From NCBI RefSeq assembly GCF_002234615.1, contig NZ_NMQW01000046.1, forward strand, positions 1 through 62,063: DNA of 62,063 nt, given 5' to 3'. The position numbers and the translations under genes were made by a program. The first letter of the stretch is position 1, and the number at the start of each line of letters is the position of its first letter. Positions 16,717 through 24,869 of the stretch are shown here, piece by piece. The notes under the pieces are model-generated. The model was not told where the DNA came from. It did not search any database and saw only the letters and a program-made list of their open reading frames with translations. The DNA is from Paenibacillus rigui (GTDB lineage: Bacteria > Bacillota > Bacilli > Paenibacillales > NBRC-103111).

Positions 16717-17862
16717 TTGGAGGTTGTGAAAGTCATCGTTCAGCTTGCCAATCATACGTCACTGCTCATTGTATCTGTCTTTGCGGTGAACCGGTTGTCT
16801 GTTCATACACCGCATTGGCCCATACTTTGGAGACGGATGGGCACTGCGGCGATTTATGGCATAACGCTGCTGCTCATCGTACTCGGATGGTTGTTTATTC
16901 AGCAAGAGCCCGACATGCAGACCCTGCTTCAGGCAGGCGTCTGCACCGTTCTGGGATGTTTACTTATATACCCATGGCTTCACACGACGGCAGGGTCATG
17001 GAAAAAAGGCCCTTCGGGGCCGTCACCGGATACAGAAGCGGTATTGGACACAGGTGACGACTTCTCTTGCTCCGACCGCTTGGCGCAAGAGCTGAGAGGA
17101 GCGTTGGACCGGGGCGAGCTGATGCTGCATTACCAGCCTCAGTTCTCGACGGAATCCCGGCATATCAGGGGCTTCGAGGCGCTGCTTCGCTGGCATCATC
17201 CCAAGCTGGGCTTTATTCCGCCGGATGCTTTTATTCCGATTGCCGAACAAACGGGGCTGATCGTGCCGATAGGCGAGTGGGTTTTGCGCGAAGCCTGTAC
17301 AACGAACCGTCTCCTTCAGGAGGCGGGGGTTGAGCCGTTTGTGATGTGCGTCAACATTTCGGCGGTGCAGCTGCAGGCTCCTTTTTTTGCAGAACATGTT
17401 CTGAGCATCTTGAAGGAGACGGGGCATTCCCCGGAGCAGCTGGAACTGGAAATAACGGAGAGCAAGCTGATCGACTCCTGGGAAACCGCGCTTCACGCGT
17501 TGAACCTTCTGCATACACAGCGAGTCCGGATCGCATTGGACGATTTTGGAACGGGGTACTCCTCGCTCAGCTATTTGAGAAGGCTGCCCATTCATTTGGT
17601 GAAAATAGACCGTTCCTTCGTCGAGGATATGCTTCATTCCTCCAAGGAGAAGGCCTTGGTCGAATCGATTATTTTGCTTGCGCGCAGCGTAGGCATTGAC
17701 GTATTGGCCGAAGGCATCGAGACGGAAGCGCAGCTTGAATGCCTCCGTCGCATGTGCTGCGATTGTGTGCAGGGCTACCTGCTGGGCAAACCGATGGATC
17801 GTGAGGTATTATGGAGTTACATGCAAAGGTATAGGCAGGAGCAGTTTAACCCGGTCACTTGA
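16717..17862 (+). CDS. Membrane-anchored EAL-domain c-di-GMP phosphodiesterase
   Basis: The best start is a TTG at 16717, eight bases after GGGAGG (16703-16708); the upstream ATGs at 16696 and 16699 lack a ribosome site. The 381-residue product has two or three N-terminal membrane segments (to about residue 95), a short linker and an EAL domain (about 120-375). The catalytic set looks complete: FEALLRW, NISAVQL, ELEITES, DDFGTGYSSLSYL, HLVKIDRSF, EGIETEAQ and the closing QGYLLGKP. It should hydrolyse c-di-GMP to pGpG at the inner membrane face. No GGDEF domain is present. It follows the hybrid kinase by 281 bp; that gap holds only weak AT-rich promoter-like sequence. Confidence 0.9.
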   Translation: MEVVKVIVQLANHTSLLIVSVFAVNRLSVHTPHWPILWRRMGTAAIYGITLLLIVLGWLFIQQEPDMQTLLQAGVCTVLGCLLIYPWLHTTAGSWKKGPSGPSPDTEAVLDTGDDFSCSDRLAQELRGALDRGELMLHYQPQFSTESRHIRGFEALLRWHHPKLGFIPPDAFIPIAEQTGLIVPIGEWVLREACTTNRLLQEAGVEPFVMCVNISAVQLQAPFFAEHVLSILKETGHSPEQLELEITESKLIDSWETALHALNLLHTQRVRIALDDFGTGYSSLSYLRRLPIHLVKIDRSFVEDMLHSSKEKALVESIILLARSVGIDVLAEGIETEAQLECLRRMCCDCVQGYLLGKPMDREVLWSYMQRYRQEQFNPVT

Positions 17863-17911
17863 TATGGTGCGGGCGACTCTCCGGCCGTACAATTTGTAAA
17901 GGGGGGAAATC

Positions 17912-19633
17912 ATGCGGGCGTTTCTTTATGATTATTTGACACTGAAAAAAAGAATCTTCATTATATTCTTATTCAGCTCGCTGATTCCTTTTATCAGTAT
18001 CGGGCTGATTTCTTATTATACGATTTATTCGCTGCTGACCAACAAAATTCAAAGCGGCATCCAAAGCAATTTGAAGCAGGTGGAGCTTTCTCTGGAGAAT
18101 ACGATCAGCAATCTGAACCATGTGTCACAGCAGCTGGCTTTTCAGGGGACAGTCGGGAAAAAGCTGGATCAGCTGCTGGGTGCAAACCAGCCGTTCGAGA
18201 GGTCCTATATTGCCGATGAGCTGAAAAATGAGCTGAGTCTCGTTACGTTTACGAACCCGTCCATTGGACTGACGATGTATTATTTTAAACAGGACGGAAG
18301 CTATATATTTGAAAATTCCGGCGTCAAAAGTAATTTTTCACTGGATACGATGCCTCTGCTGGCGCAATATTACGGCATTTCGTATTACGGGCCGCATATC
18401 AGCAACAACCGGTTCGATAACCAGTATGTGCTGTCGGCCTTGAGAAAGGTGGACCTGCCGGAGCGGGATGATGTATATGTTTATATTGAAAGCGGTTTCC
18501 GCCTGACGCAAAATATTTTGAACAACAATCAGTTTGGAGGTACCGTATCCCACCTTATTCTGGATAATGACGGCCGTATCGCCTACAGCGAAGTGACGGA
18601 TGCGTTTCCGCGGGATTCGCTCTTTTCCTCCTTTGCGGGAGGGGAGAAGTCGGGCAGTCTTCATGGCTATTTGTGGTTTAAAGAGACAAGCAACCAGGGC
18701 TGGAGCGTCATTTCCATTATCCCGAAGGTGGATTACAATAAAGAAATGAACCGCTGGTTCGTCCAGATCCTGCTCATTGCCCTGCTGTTCGTAGCGATCA
18801 GCCTGCTGCTGGCGTGGCTATTATGGAAAATGGTGTACCGGCCGTTGAACAATTTCAATAAAGAAATCAAGCTGCTCGCCCAAAGCAATGCTCAGCCGGG
18901 GCTGGTGCGGACCAAAATCCCTGAGTTTGATTATTTGCTCCATCAATTCAGAGAAATGAAAGAGCAAATCTGGGATTTGTTCGCCGAAGTGGAGCAGAAG
19001 GAGAAGCGCAGAGTCGACTTGGAGGTAGAGAAGCTGCGCTATCAGATTAATCCGCATTTTTTGATGAACACGCTCGATACGGTGCACTGGCTTGCTGTGA
19101 TGAACGGTCAAAGTGAAATAGACCGGCTCATTCTGTCGCTGAATAAGCTGCTGTATTACAATCTGGGCAAGCTTGGCGAAATCGCAACGATGGAGGAGGA
19201 AATTGACGCGCTTCAGCAGTATTTGACTTTGCAGCAAATCCGGTATGATTTTCAGTTCGATGTGAAAATTGAGGTGGAGGAGGCGGTGCTGAAGATGCCG
19301 ATTCCCCGGTTTTTGCTGCAGCCGCTTGTAGAGAATGCCCTTTACCACGGGTTAAACGATGAAGGCTTCATTCGGGTGAATGTTGCCAGATTGCAGAGCT
19401 GCATTGAAATATCGATCCGTGATAACGGAACCGGCATGTCCGAGGAAACGATTCAAAGCCTGCTCAATAGCCAGAAGGTAGAATCCCGCAAGGTGGGCAT
19501 GGGGATCGGGATGAATTATGTGAAAAGAATGATCGAGACCCACTATGGCAACGATGCGGAGCTTCGCATTGACAGTGTGATGGGGCAAGGGACCACCGTC
19601 TTCTTAAACCTGCCCATCAGGGAGGAAATATAA
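17912..19633 (+). CDS. YesM-family sensor histidine kinase
   Basis: A 573-residue membrane kinase: TM1 (about 14-36), an extracellular Cache-like sensor (about 40-285), TM2 (about 287-311), HAMP, and the His_kinase domain with its H-box QINPHFLMNTLDTVHW (His near 384). The ATPase domain has the N-box LLQPLVENALYHGL and DNGTGMSEE. It starts at an ATG after GGGGGG and lies 3 bp before its partner yesN-like gene. In Bacillus and Paenibacillus such pairs control neighbouring sugar ABC importers, here the one at 21258-24848. The sensed sugar is probably extracellular oligosaccharide, judged only from the linked alpha-xylosidase. Confidence 0.93.
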   Translation: MRAFLYDYLTLKKRIFIIFLFSSLIPFISIGLISYYTIYSLLTNKIQSGIQSNLKQVELSLENTISNLNHVSQQLAFQGTVGKKLDQLLGANQPFERSYIADELKNELSLVTFTNPSIGLTMYYFKQDGSYIFENSGVKSNFSLDTMPLLAQYYGISYYGPHISNNRFDNQYVLSALRKVDLPERDDVYVYIESGFRLTQNILNNNQFGGTVSHLILDNDGRIAYSEVTDAFPRDSLFSSFAGGEKSGSLHGYLWFKETSNQGWSVISIIPKVDYNKEMNRWFVQILLIALLFVAISLLLAWLLWKMVYRPLNNFNKEIKLLAQSNAQPGLVRTKIPEFDYLLHQFREMKEQIWDLFAEVEQKEKRRVDLEVEKLRYQINPHFLMNTLDTVHWLAVMNGQSEIDRLILSLNKLLYYNLGKLGEIATMEEEIDALQQYLTLQQIRYDFQFDVKIEVEEAVLKMPIPRFLLQPLVENALYHGLNDEGFIRVNVARLQSCIEISIRDNGTGMSEETIQSLLNSQKVESRKVGMGIGMNYVKRMIETHYGNDAELRIDSVMGQGTTVFLNLPIREEI

Positions 19634-19636
19634 CGT

Positions 19637-21091
19637 ATGATCAAAGTTCTTGTAGTTGATGACGATAAGCTGGTCCGCAAAGGGCTGATTTCCGCGATGC
19701 CCTGGAGCGATTTCGGGATGGAGGTTGTCGGGGAGGCCAATAACGGGGAGAAGGCGCTGGACTTTCTGCAGTCGAATGCAGTGGACCTGCTGCTTACCGA
19801 TCTCGCCATGCCGGTCATGTCGGGTATCGAGCTGATGCGGGTGGTGCGTAAAAGCTACCCTCACATTCATATGGTCGTGCTGACGCTGCATCAGGATTTT
19901 GAATATGTGCAGGAGGCGCTTCGGTTAGGAGCGATCGATTATATTGCGAAGGTGCAGCTGGAGAAGGAGCGTTTCGAAGAGGTGCTCGAACGCATTATTC
20001 ACCGGATCCAGCAGGATCATCGCCAGCAGGGATCCGGGGTGCAGACGCATGCCGATGGCATTGAGCCGGGCGATGCTGTGCAGGAGCAAGGAGGTTATAC
20101 CGCGGATCGAGGGTATGCTTTTGTTACCTTGGACAGCGAGCTGGACGGCAGCTGGCTCGGCAAATGGTCGGATGCGTCGGGTCCTATCGTGGAGGTCGAT
20201 CTGAACTTGTGGCTGTGGGTTGCTTCGAACGAGGGAGTAAGCGAATTTCCGTTGGAGGCTTTCAAGCGGCAGCAGGCAGCACAGCTGGAGGGCTGGGCCC
20301 TTGTGGAGCTGGAAGGGCTCAGTGGCATGCAGCCTAAGGACGTGCATCGCGCATTAAGAGAATACAGGGAGAAGGAGCTGTTTTACGAGTACGCTCCCCG
20401 TCACGAGCTGATCCGGTTGTCGTTAAACCGGGATGCGGAACCGAAACCCGCAGCGTCAGAGGAAGGGCTGGCGGATTGGAAGGCGCAGTGGCTTTCCTAT
20501 GACTGGATTCATCAAGAGGAGCAATTCGTTTCGCTGCTGGAGAAGCTGAAGCGGCTTCGGCTGCCCCAGGCCAAATTGTTCGGGCTCGTGTACTCCCTAT
20601 TCGATGATTGGAACCGCGTGTTCCATCATGTAAGTGAGATGAGGCTGCCGGCTTCGTTTCATTATTGGTTTCAGACGGCAGCCTGGTATGAATCGGTACG
20701 AGACATGATTCGGGGGCAAATGGATAAAACCTCCTATTCCCAGGAGGTCATTCATTCCATCATGAAGGCGTTGACGATGATTCATGAAGCGTTGGACCAG
20801 CAGCTTACCGCAGCCGACTTGGCCAAGAGAGTCTCGATGAGCCGCAGCTATTTCAGCCAATGCTTTAAAGATATTGCAGGCAAAACATTCAACGATTATT
20901 TGCGGCAGGCCCGCGTGGATAAAGCGAAGCAGTATTTGCTGCATACGAATAAAACCATTATATGGATAGCGGAGAATACTGGCTATTCCGACGAGAAATA
21001 TTTTAGCCGGACGTTTCGTGAGCTGACCGGCATGCTGCCAAGCGAGTTTCGCACAGCCAACCGGGAAGGTAGACCGTTGTCTTCCAAGTAG
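19637..21091 (+). CDS. YesN-family AraC-type response regulator
   Basis: A 484-residue regulator with an N-terminal receiver (residues 1-120; acidic VDDDK, phosphoacceptor in LLLTDLAMPVMSG, lysine in DYIAKVQLEKE), a long low-similarity middle region typical of YesN proteins, and a C-terminal AraC double helix-turn-helix (about 385-478; KRVSMSRSYFSQCFKDIAG and ENTGYSDEKYFSRTFRELTG). It is coupled to the YesM kinase by a 3-bp gap. Its likely target is the promoter of the substrate-binding protein gene beginning about 170 bp downstream, though a terminator between them shows that transcripts normally stop first. Confidence 0.93.
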   Translation: MIKVLVVDDDKLVRKGLISAMPWSDFGMEVVGEANNGEKALDFLQSNAVDLLLTDLAMPVMSGIELMRVVRKSYPHIHMVVLTLHQDFEYVQEALRLGAIDYIAKVQLEKERFEEVLERIIHRIQQDHRQQGSGVQTHADGIEPGDAVQEQGGYTADRGYAFVTLDSELDGSWLGKWSDASGPIVEVDLNLWLWVASNEGVSEFPLEAFKRQQAAQLEGWALVELEGLSGMQPKDVHRALREYREKELFYEYAPRHELIRLSLNRDAEPKPAASEEGLADWKAQWLSYDWIHQEEQFVSLLEKLKRLRLPQAKLFGLVYSLFDDWNRVFHHVSEMRLPASFHYWFQTAAWYESVRDMIRGQMDKTSYSQEVIHSIMKALTMIHEALDQQLTAADLAKRVSMSRSYFSQCFKDIAGKTFNDYLRQARVDKAKQYLLHTNKTIIWIAENTGYSDEKYFSRTFRELTGMLPSEFRTANREGRPLSSK

Positions 21092-21170
21092 GGGGACAAT
21101 TGTTAGCCGGCTCAGGTTCAAGCTGCAGAGCCCCGGGCAGCTCCGGTCATTATTCCCCCTATACTCGTAA

Positions 21171-21200
21171 CTGCTTTCTATCCTTGAAAGCGGTTTTTTT
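21171..21200 (+). terminator. Terminator between yesN-like gene and the ABC operon
   Basis: CTGCTTTC pairs with GAAAGCGG (one G-U pair) followed by seven T. Confidence 0.85.
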
Positions 21201-21257
21201 ATGTTAGTCTATAAGTGTGGCAACAACAATAAAAAGATAACGAAAGAAGGGGAATTC

Positions 21258-22955
21258 ATGCGCAGAAAAACCAAGGCAGGCATACAGATAGCACTTGCAG
21301 CAATGTTGGTTGTTATCACAGCATGCTCCAATACGGCCAAGGAGGAAGCGAAACCGGCTGCGCCGAAGCAAGAGGCCGGTAATGCGGCAAGCGCTGATCC
21401 GTTCGGCAAATATGACAAGCCGCTGACGGTGAATATTGGCAAAGAGGTCGATCCTACCGATAAAACGCTGCCTACCGGAGATACACCGGAAAGCAATCAA
21501 TATACGAAATACGTTAAAGAGAATCTGAATATCGATTCCAAAATGACTTGGCAGGCGGCCAAGGGCAAGGATTACGACCAAAAGGTGAACCTGTCGATCG
21601 CAAGCAATGATTTGCCGGACACGATGATCGTGAACGATACCCAGCTCAGACAAATGGTTAAGGCCGGACAGATTGCGGATTTGACGGAGGTTTACAACAA
21701 ATTTGCCTCGCCGACGATGAAGAGCATCATCGATACGACCAAGGGACAGGCGATGAAAGCCGTCACCTTTAACGGCAAAATGATGGCGATCCCGAACGTT
21801 ACCGCCGAAGCGGATATGGTGCATATGATGTGGATCCGCAAGGACTGGCTGGATAAGCTGGGCCTCGAGGTTCCCAAAACGCTCGACGACTTGGAGAAAG
21901 TCGCCAAGGCTTTCGTCGAGAAGGATCCGGATGGCAACGGCAAAGCGGATACGATCGGGATCACCGGGCCTCAGCTGGGCGGGCTGATCAATGCGAATTT
22001 CATAACGCCGAACAATAATAACTACGGCTTCGATCCGATCTTTTCCGCATTTCACTCCTATCCCGGCTTCTGGGTGAAGGGCGCAGACGGCAAAGCGATC
22101 TACGGCTCCATTCAACCGGAAACGAAGCAGGCGCTGGCTAAGCTGAGCGAGCTGTATGCGAAAGGGCTCATCGATAAAGAGATGGGCGTCCGCAAGGATG
22201 CTTCCGAGCTAATCAAAAGCGGTAAATCGGGGATCTGGTTCGGTATGTGGTGGGGCGGCTACGGTCCTCTCGGAGATGCAATCAAGAACGATCCGAAGGC
22301 GAACTGGCAGGCGTATGCCGTGCCGTTGGATGCGAAGGGTGAGTTCACGCCGCATATGGGGACGCCTTCCAATCGATTTGTTGTCGTGAGAAAAGGCTAT
22401 GAGCATCCGGAAGCGGTCTTCAAAATATTGAACCTGCTCTTAAGAGACGAATCCAAGCTCGACGTCAAAGTATCGCTGGATAATTATCCGCTTCGCCTGG
22501 TCTACGCGCCGATGGACGAAATGGACGTCACCTATAAGATGCTGAAGGAAGTGCTGGCAGGGACGAAAAAGCCGGAGGAGCTGGATCTGCCGGGATATAA
22601 GCTGTTGAAGGCGGACGCGCAAAACGTGAAAAAAGTGAAGCTGGAGCCTTATGACAAGGTGGATGTCCAGTACTGGAATCCAACCGCCGATATGGGGGTA
22701 TGGAAAAGAATGTACTCCACCTTCGTAGGTATGGCACCGCTGCAGCAGCCGTTCAAGAAGACATACAGCCTCACATATTCTCAAACGAAAACGATGGAGG
22801 GCAAATGGGCAACCCTCGATAAAATGGAGAAGGAAACGTTCCTGAAAATCATCATGGGCGCTGCGCCTATCGATACGTTTGACCAGTTCGTACAGGATTG
22901 GAAGAAGCAGGGCGGAGACCAGATTACGGCGGAAGTTGAAGAAGGCTCGAAATAA
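21258..22955 (+). CDS. Sugar ABC transporter substrate-binding lipoprotein (LplA-like)
   Basis: The ATG at 21258 with GAAGGGG before it gives a 565-residue lipoprotein with lipobox ITAC (cysteine near residue 23). The mature protein has the two-lobed family-1 binding-protein look, with long aromatic stretches such as MMWIRKDWLDKLGLEVPKTL and a calcium-type loop DPDGNGKADT near residue 215. Length and features match the LplA family of large oligosaccharide-binding proteins in Paenibacillus. It delivers ligand outside the membrane to the two permeases encoded next. Linkage to an alpha-xylosidase suggests xylose-containing oligosaccharides (inference). Confidence 0.92.
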   Translation: MRRKTKAGIQIALAAMLVVITACSNTAKEEAKPAAPKQEAGNAASADPFGKYDKPLTVNIGKEVDPTDKTLPTGDTPESNQYTKYVKENLNIDSKMTWQAAKGKDYDQKVNLSIASNDLPDTMIVNDTQLRQMVKAGQIADLTEVYNKFASPTMKSIIDTTKGQAMKAVTFNGKMMAIPNVTAEADMVHMMWIRKDWLDKLGLEVPKTLDDLEKVAKAFVEKDPDGNGKADTIGITGPQLGGLINANFITPNNNNYGFDPIFSAFHSYPGFWVKGADGKAIYGSIQPETKQALAKLSELYAKGLIDKEMGVRKDASELIKSGKSGIWFGMWWGGYGPLGDAIKNDPKANWQAYAVPLDAKGEFTPHMGTPSNRFVVVRKGYEHPEAVFKILNLLLRDESKLDVKVSLDNYPLRLVYAPMDEMDVTYKMLKEVLAGTKKPEELDLPGYKLLKADAQNVKKVKLEPYDKVDVQYWNPTADMGVWKRMYSTFVGMAPLQQPFKKTYSLTYSQTKTMEGKWATLDKMEKETFLKIIMGAAPIDTFDQFVQDWKKQGGDQITAEVEEGSK

Positions 22956-23030
22956 AAAGAAGCTCACGGGGCGTCGGGCGCAAGTCTGGCGCCTTCTGAG
23001 CTAATTCAGGAGACAGGGAGTGAGTGAAGC

Positions 23031-23921
23031 GTGAAAACGACAGGATTTATTAAACATTATTATATCATGCTTCTGCCGGGGATGATCTGGTTAACCTTGT
23101 TCAGTATCGTGCCCATGTTCGGCTTCGTCATAGCCTTCCAGGATTACAATCCCGGCACGGGCATGCTTCATTCCGAATGGGTCGGACTGGACAATTTCAA
23201 ATATATGTTTACGCTGAACGACAGTAAAACAATTTTTTTCAATACGATCTTTATCGCCGTCATGAAAATTGTTGCGAACCTGATCGTGCCGCTCGTATTT
23301 GCTTTAATGCTGAATGAGCTGAGAATGATGGTGCTCAAAAGATGGATTCAAACGATTGTGTATTTGCCTCATTTCTTATCCTGGGTTATTTTGGCAGGTA
23401 TTTTGTTGGATGTCTTTTCGTTTAAAGGGCCTGTTAATCAAAGCTTATCGGTGTTTGGAATCGATCCGATATTGTTTTTTGCAAGAGCGGATTTGTTTCC
23501 CTTCATTATTGTTGGGAGCGACGTTTGGAAGGAATTCGGCTTCAACACGATTATTTTTCTGGCGGCTCTGACGGGAATTAACCCTTCCTTGTATGAAGCG
23601 GCCGCAATGGATGGGGCTACACGGCTGCAGCGGTTGCGGAACGTGACGCTTCCGGGCATCTCCGCTACCGTCGTGCTGCTTGCTGTACTCAGCTTGGGCA
23701 ACGTATTGAACGCGGGCTTCGATCAAATCTTCAACCTGTACAATCCCCTCGTCTACTCCAGCGGAGACATTATTGATACGTGGGTATATCGGACGGGGCT
23801 AGTGGATTTACAGTATGGCTTGGCTACGGCTACCGGCCTGCTGAAATCGGTCATCAGCTTCATCCTGATTACAACCTCTTATTTTCTAGCCTCTAAATTT
23901 GCTAATTATCGTATTTTTTAA
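23031..23921 (+). CDS. Sugar ABC transporter permease, LplB/YteP type
   Basis: A 296-residue membrane protein with six predicted transmembrane segments and the conserved EAA loop LYEAAAMDGATRLQRLRNVTL (about 185-206) that binds the ATPase. The start is a GTG at 23031 preceded by GGGAG. It opens with LPGMIWLTLFSIVPMFGFVI and the phrase FQDYNP, typical of the LplB branch. With the permease at 23964 it forms the channel for the substrate delivered by the lipoprotein at 21258. Confidence 0.93.
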   Translation: MKTTGFIKHYYIMLLPGMIWLTLFSIVPMFGFVIAFQDYNPGTGMLHSEWVGLDNFKYMFTLNDSKTIFFNTIFIAVMKIVANLIVPLVFALMLNELRMMVLKRWIQTIVYLPHFLSWVILAGILLDVFSFKGPVNQSLSVFGIDPILFFARADLFPFIIVGSDVWKEFGFNTIIFLAALTGINPSLYEAAAMDGATRLQRLRNVTLPGISATVVLLAVLSLGNVLNAGFDQIFNLYNPLVYSSGDIIDTWVYRTGLVDLQYGLATATGLLKSVISFILITTSYFLASKFANYRIF

Positions 23922-23963
23922 TATAAAGGTCGGCTTTTATGGTCTGAAGAAAGGAGCATGAAC

Positions 23964-24848
23964 ATGGTCAGGGAAACAACATTAGGCTCCAAAGCATTCG
24001 ATGTGCTGTTGGTTGTGCTGCTCGTCGGCATCTCGCTCTTATGCGTGCTCCCGATTTGGTATACGCTTGCGGTGTCGCTCAGCGAAAATTCGGCGGCTTC
24101 CGCGGGGCTGGTCCGATTGTGGCCGGTCGGGTTTAATTTCAATTCGTATCAGGAAATTATGGGGGACAGCAAGTTTTTCAACTCGTTCGGCATTTCGGTC
24201 AAACGGGTCATACTGGGAGCCAGCCTTAACTTTGTGGTGACCGTGCTGATGGCTTATCCGCTGTCCAAGAACACGAAAAGCTTTCCGGCACGGAATATTT
24301 TCATGTGGATTCTCGTGTTCACGATGCTGTTCAACGGAGGGTTGATCCCGTGGTATCAGACAGTCAAATCACTGGGCTTGATCAACAGCATCTGGGCGCT
24401 TGTGCTGGGACACAGCGTACCGGTATTCAACGTAATTCTGGTCGTTAACTTTTTCCGCAACCTGCCGAAGGAGCTGGAGGAGGCGGCTCTGGTGGATGGA
24501 GCGGGCCCATGGTACATGCTGGTCAAGGTGTTCATTCCGCTGGCGGTTCCTGTACTGGCGACGGTGACCCTGTTCAGTATCGTCTACCACTGGAACGAGT
24601 TTTTCAACGGGCTTGTGCTCATGTCCAAGGCGGAAAATTATCCGCTGCAAACGTACATTCAGCAGCTGGTCGTCATCATTGATGCGAATACAATGGACAG
24701 CGAACAGATCAAGAAGATGAGTGAGCTGTCGAACCAGACGTTGAATGCCGCCAAAATTTTTATTGCGATGATTCCGGTCTTGATCGTATATCCGTTTTTG
24801 CAGCGGTTTTTTATTCACGGTATAACGCTTGGCTCGGTAAAAGAATAG
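23964..24848 (+). CDS. Sugar ABC transporter permease, LplC/YtcP type
   Basis: A 294-residue permease with six transmembrane segments and the EAA loop ELEEAALVDGAGPWYMLVKV. The ATG at 23964 is preferred to 23958 because GGAG at 23953-23956 is then seven bases away. The C-terminal part (about 225-270) contains the extended ANTMDSEQIKKMSELSNQTL stretch found in LplC proteins. No ATP-binding subunit is encoded nearby; in this family a shared MsmX-type ATPase encoded elsewhere normally energises several importers. Confidence 0.93.
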   Translation: MVRETTLGSKAFDVLLVVLLVGISLLCVLPIWYTLAVSLSENSAASAGLVRLWPVGFNFNSYQEIMGDSKFFNSFGISVKRVILGASLNFVVTVLMAYPLSKNTKSFPARNIFMWILVFTMLFNGGLIPWYQTVKSLGLINSIWALVLGHSVPVFNVILVVNFFRNLPKELEEAALVDGAGPWYMLVKVFIPLAVPVLATVTLFSIVYHWNEFFNGLVLMSKAENYPLQTYIQQLVVIIDANTMDSEQIKKMSELSNQTLNAAKIFIAMIPVLIVYPFLQRFFIHGITLGSVKE

Positions 24849-24869
24849 AACAGGGGAGGCTTTCCGTTT

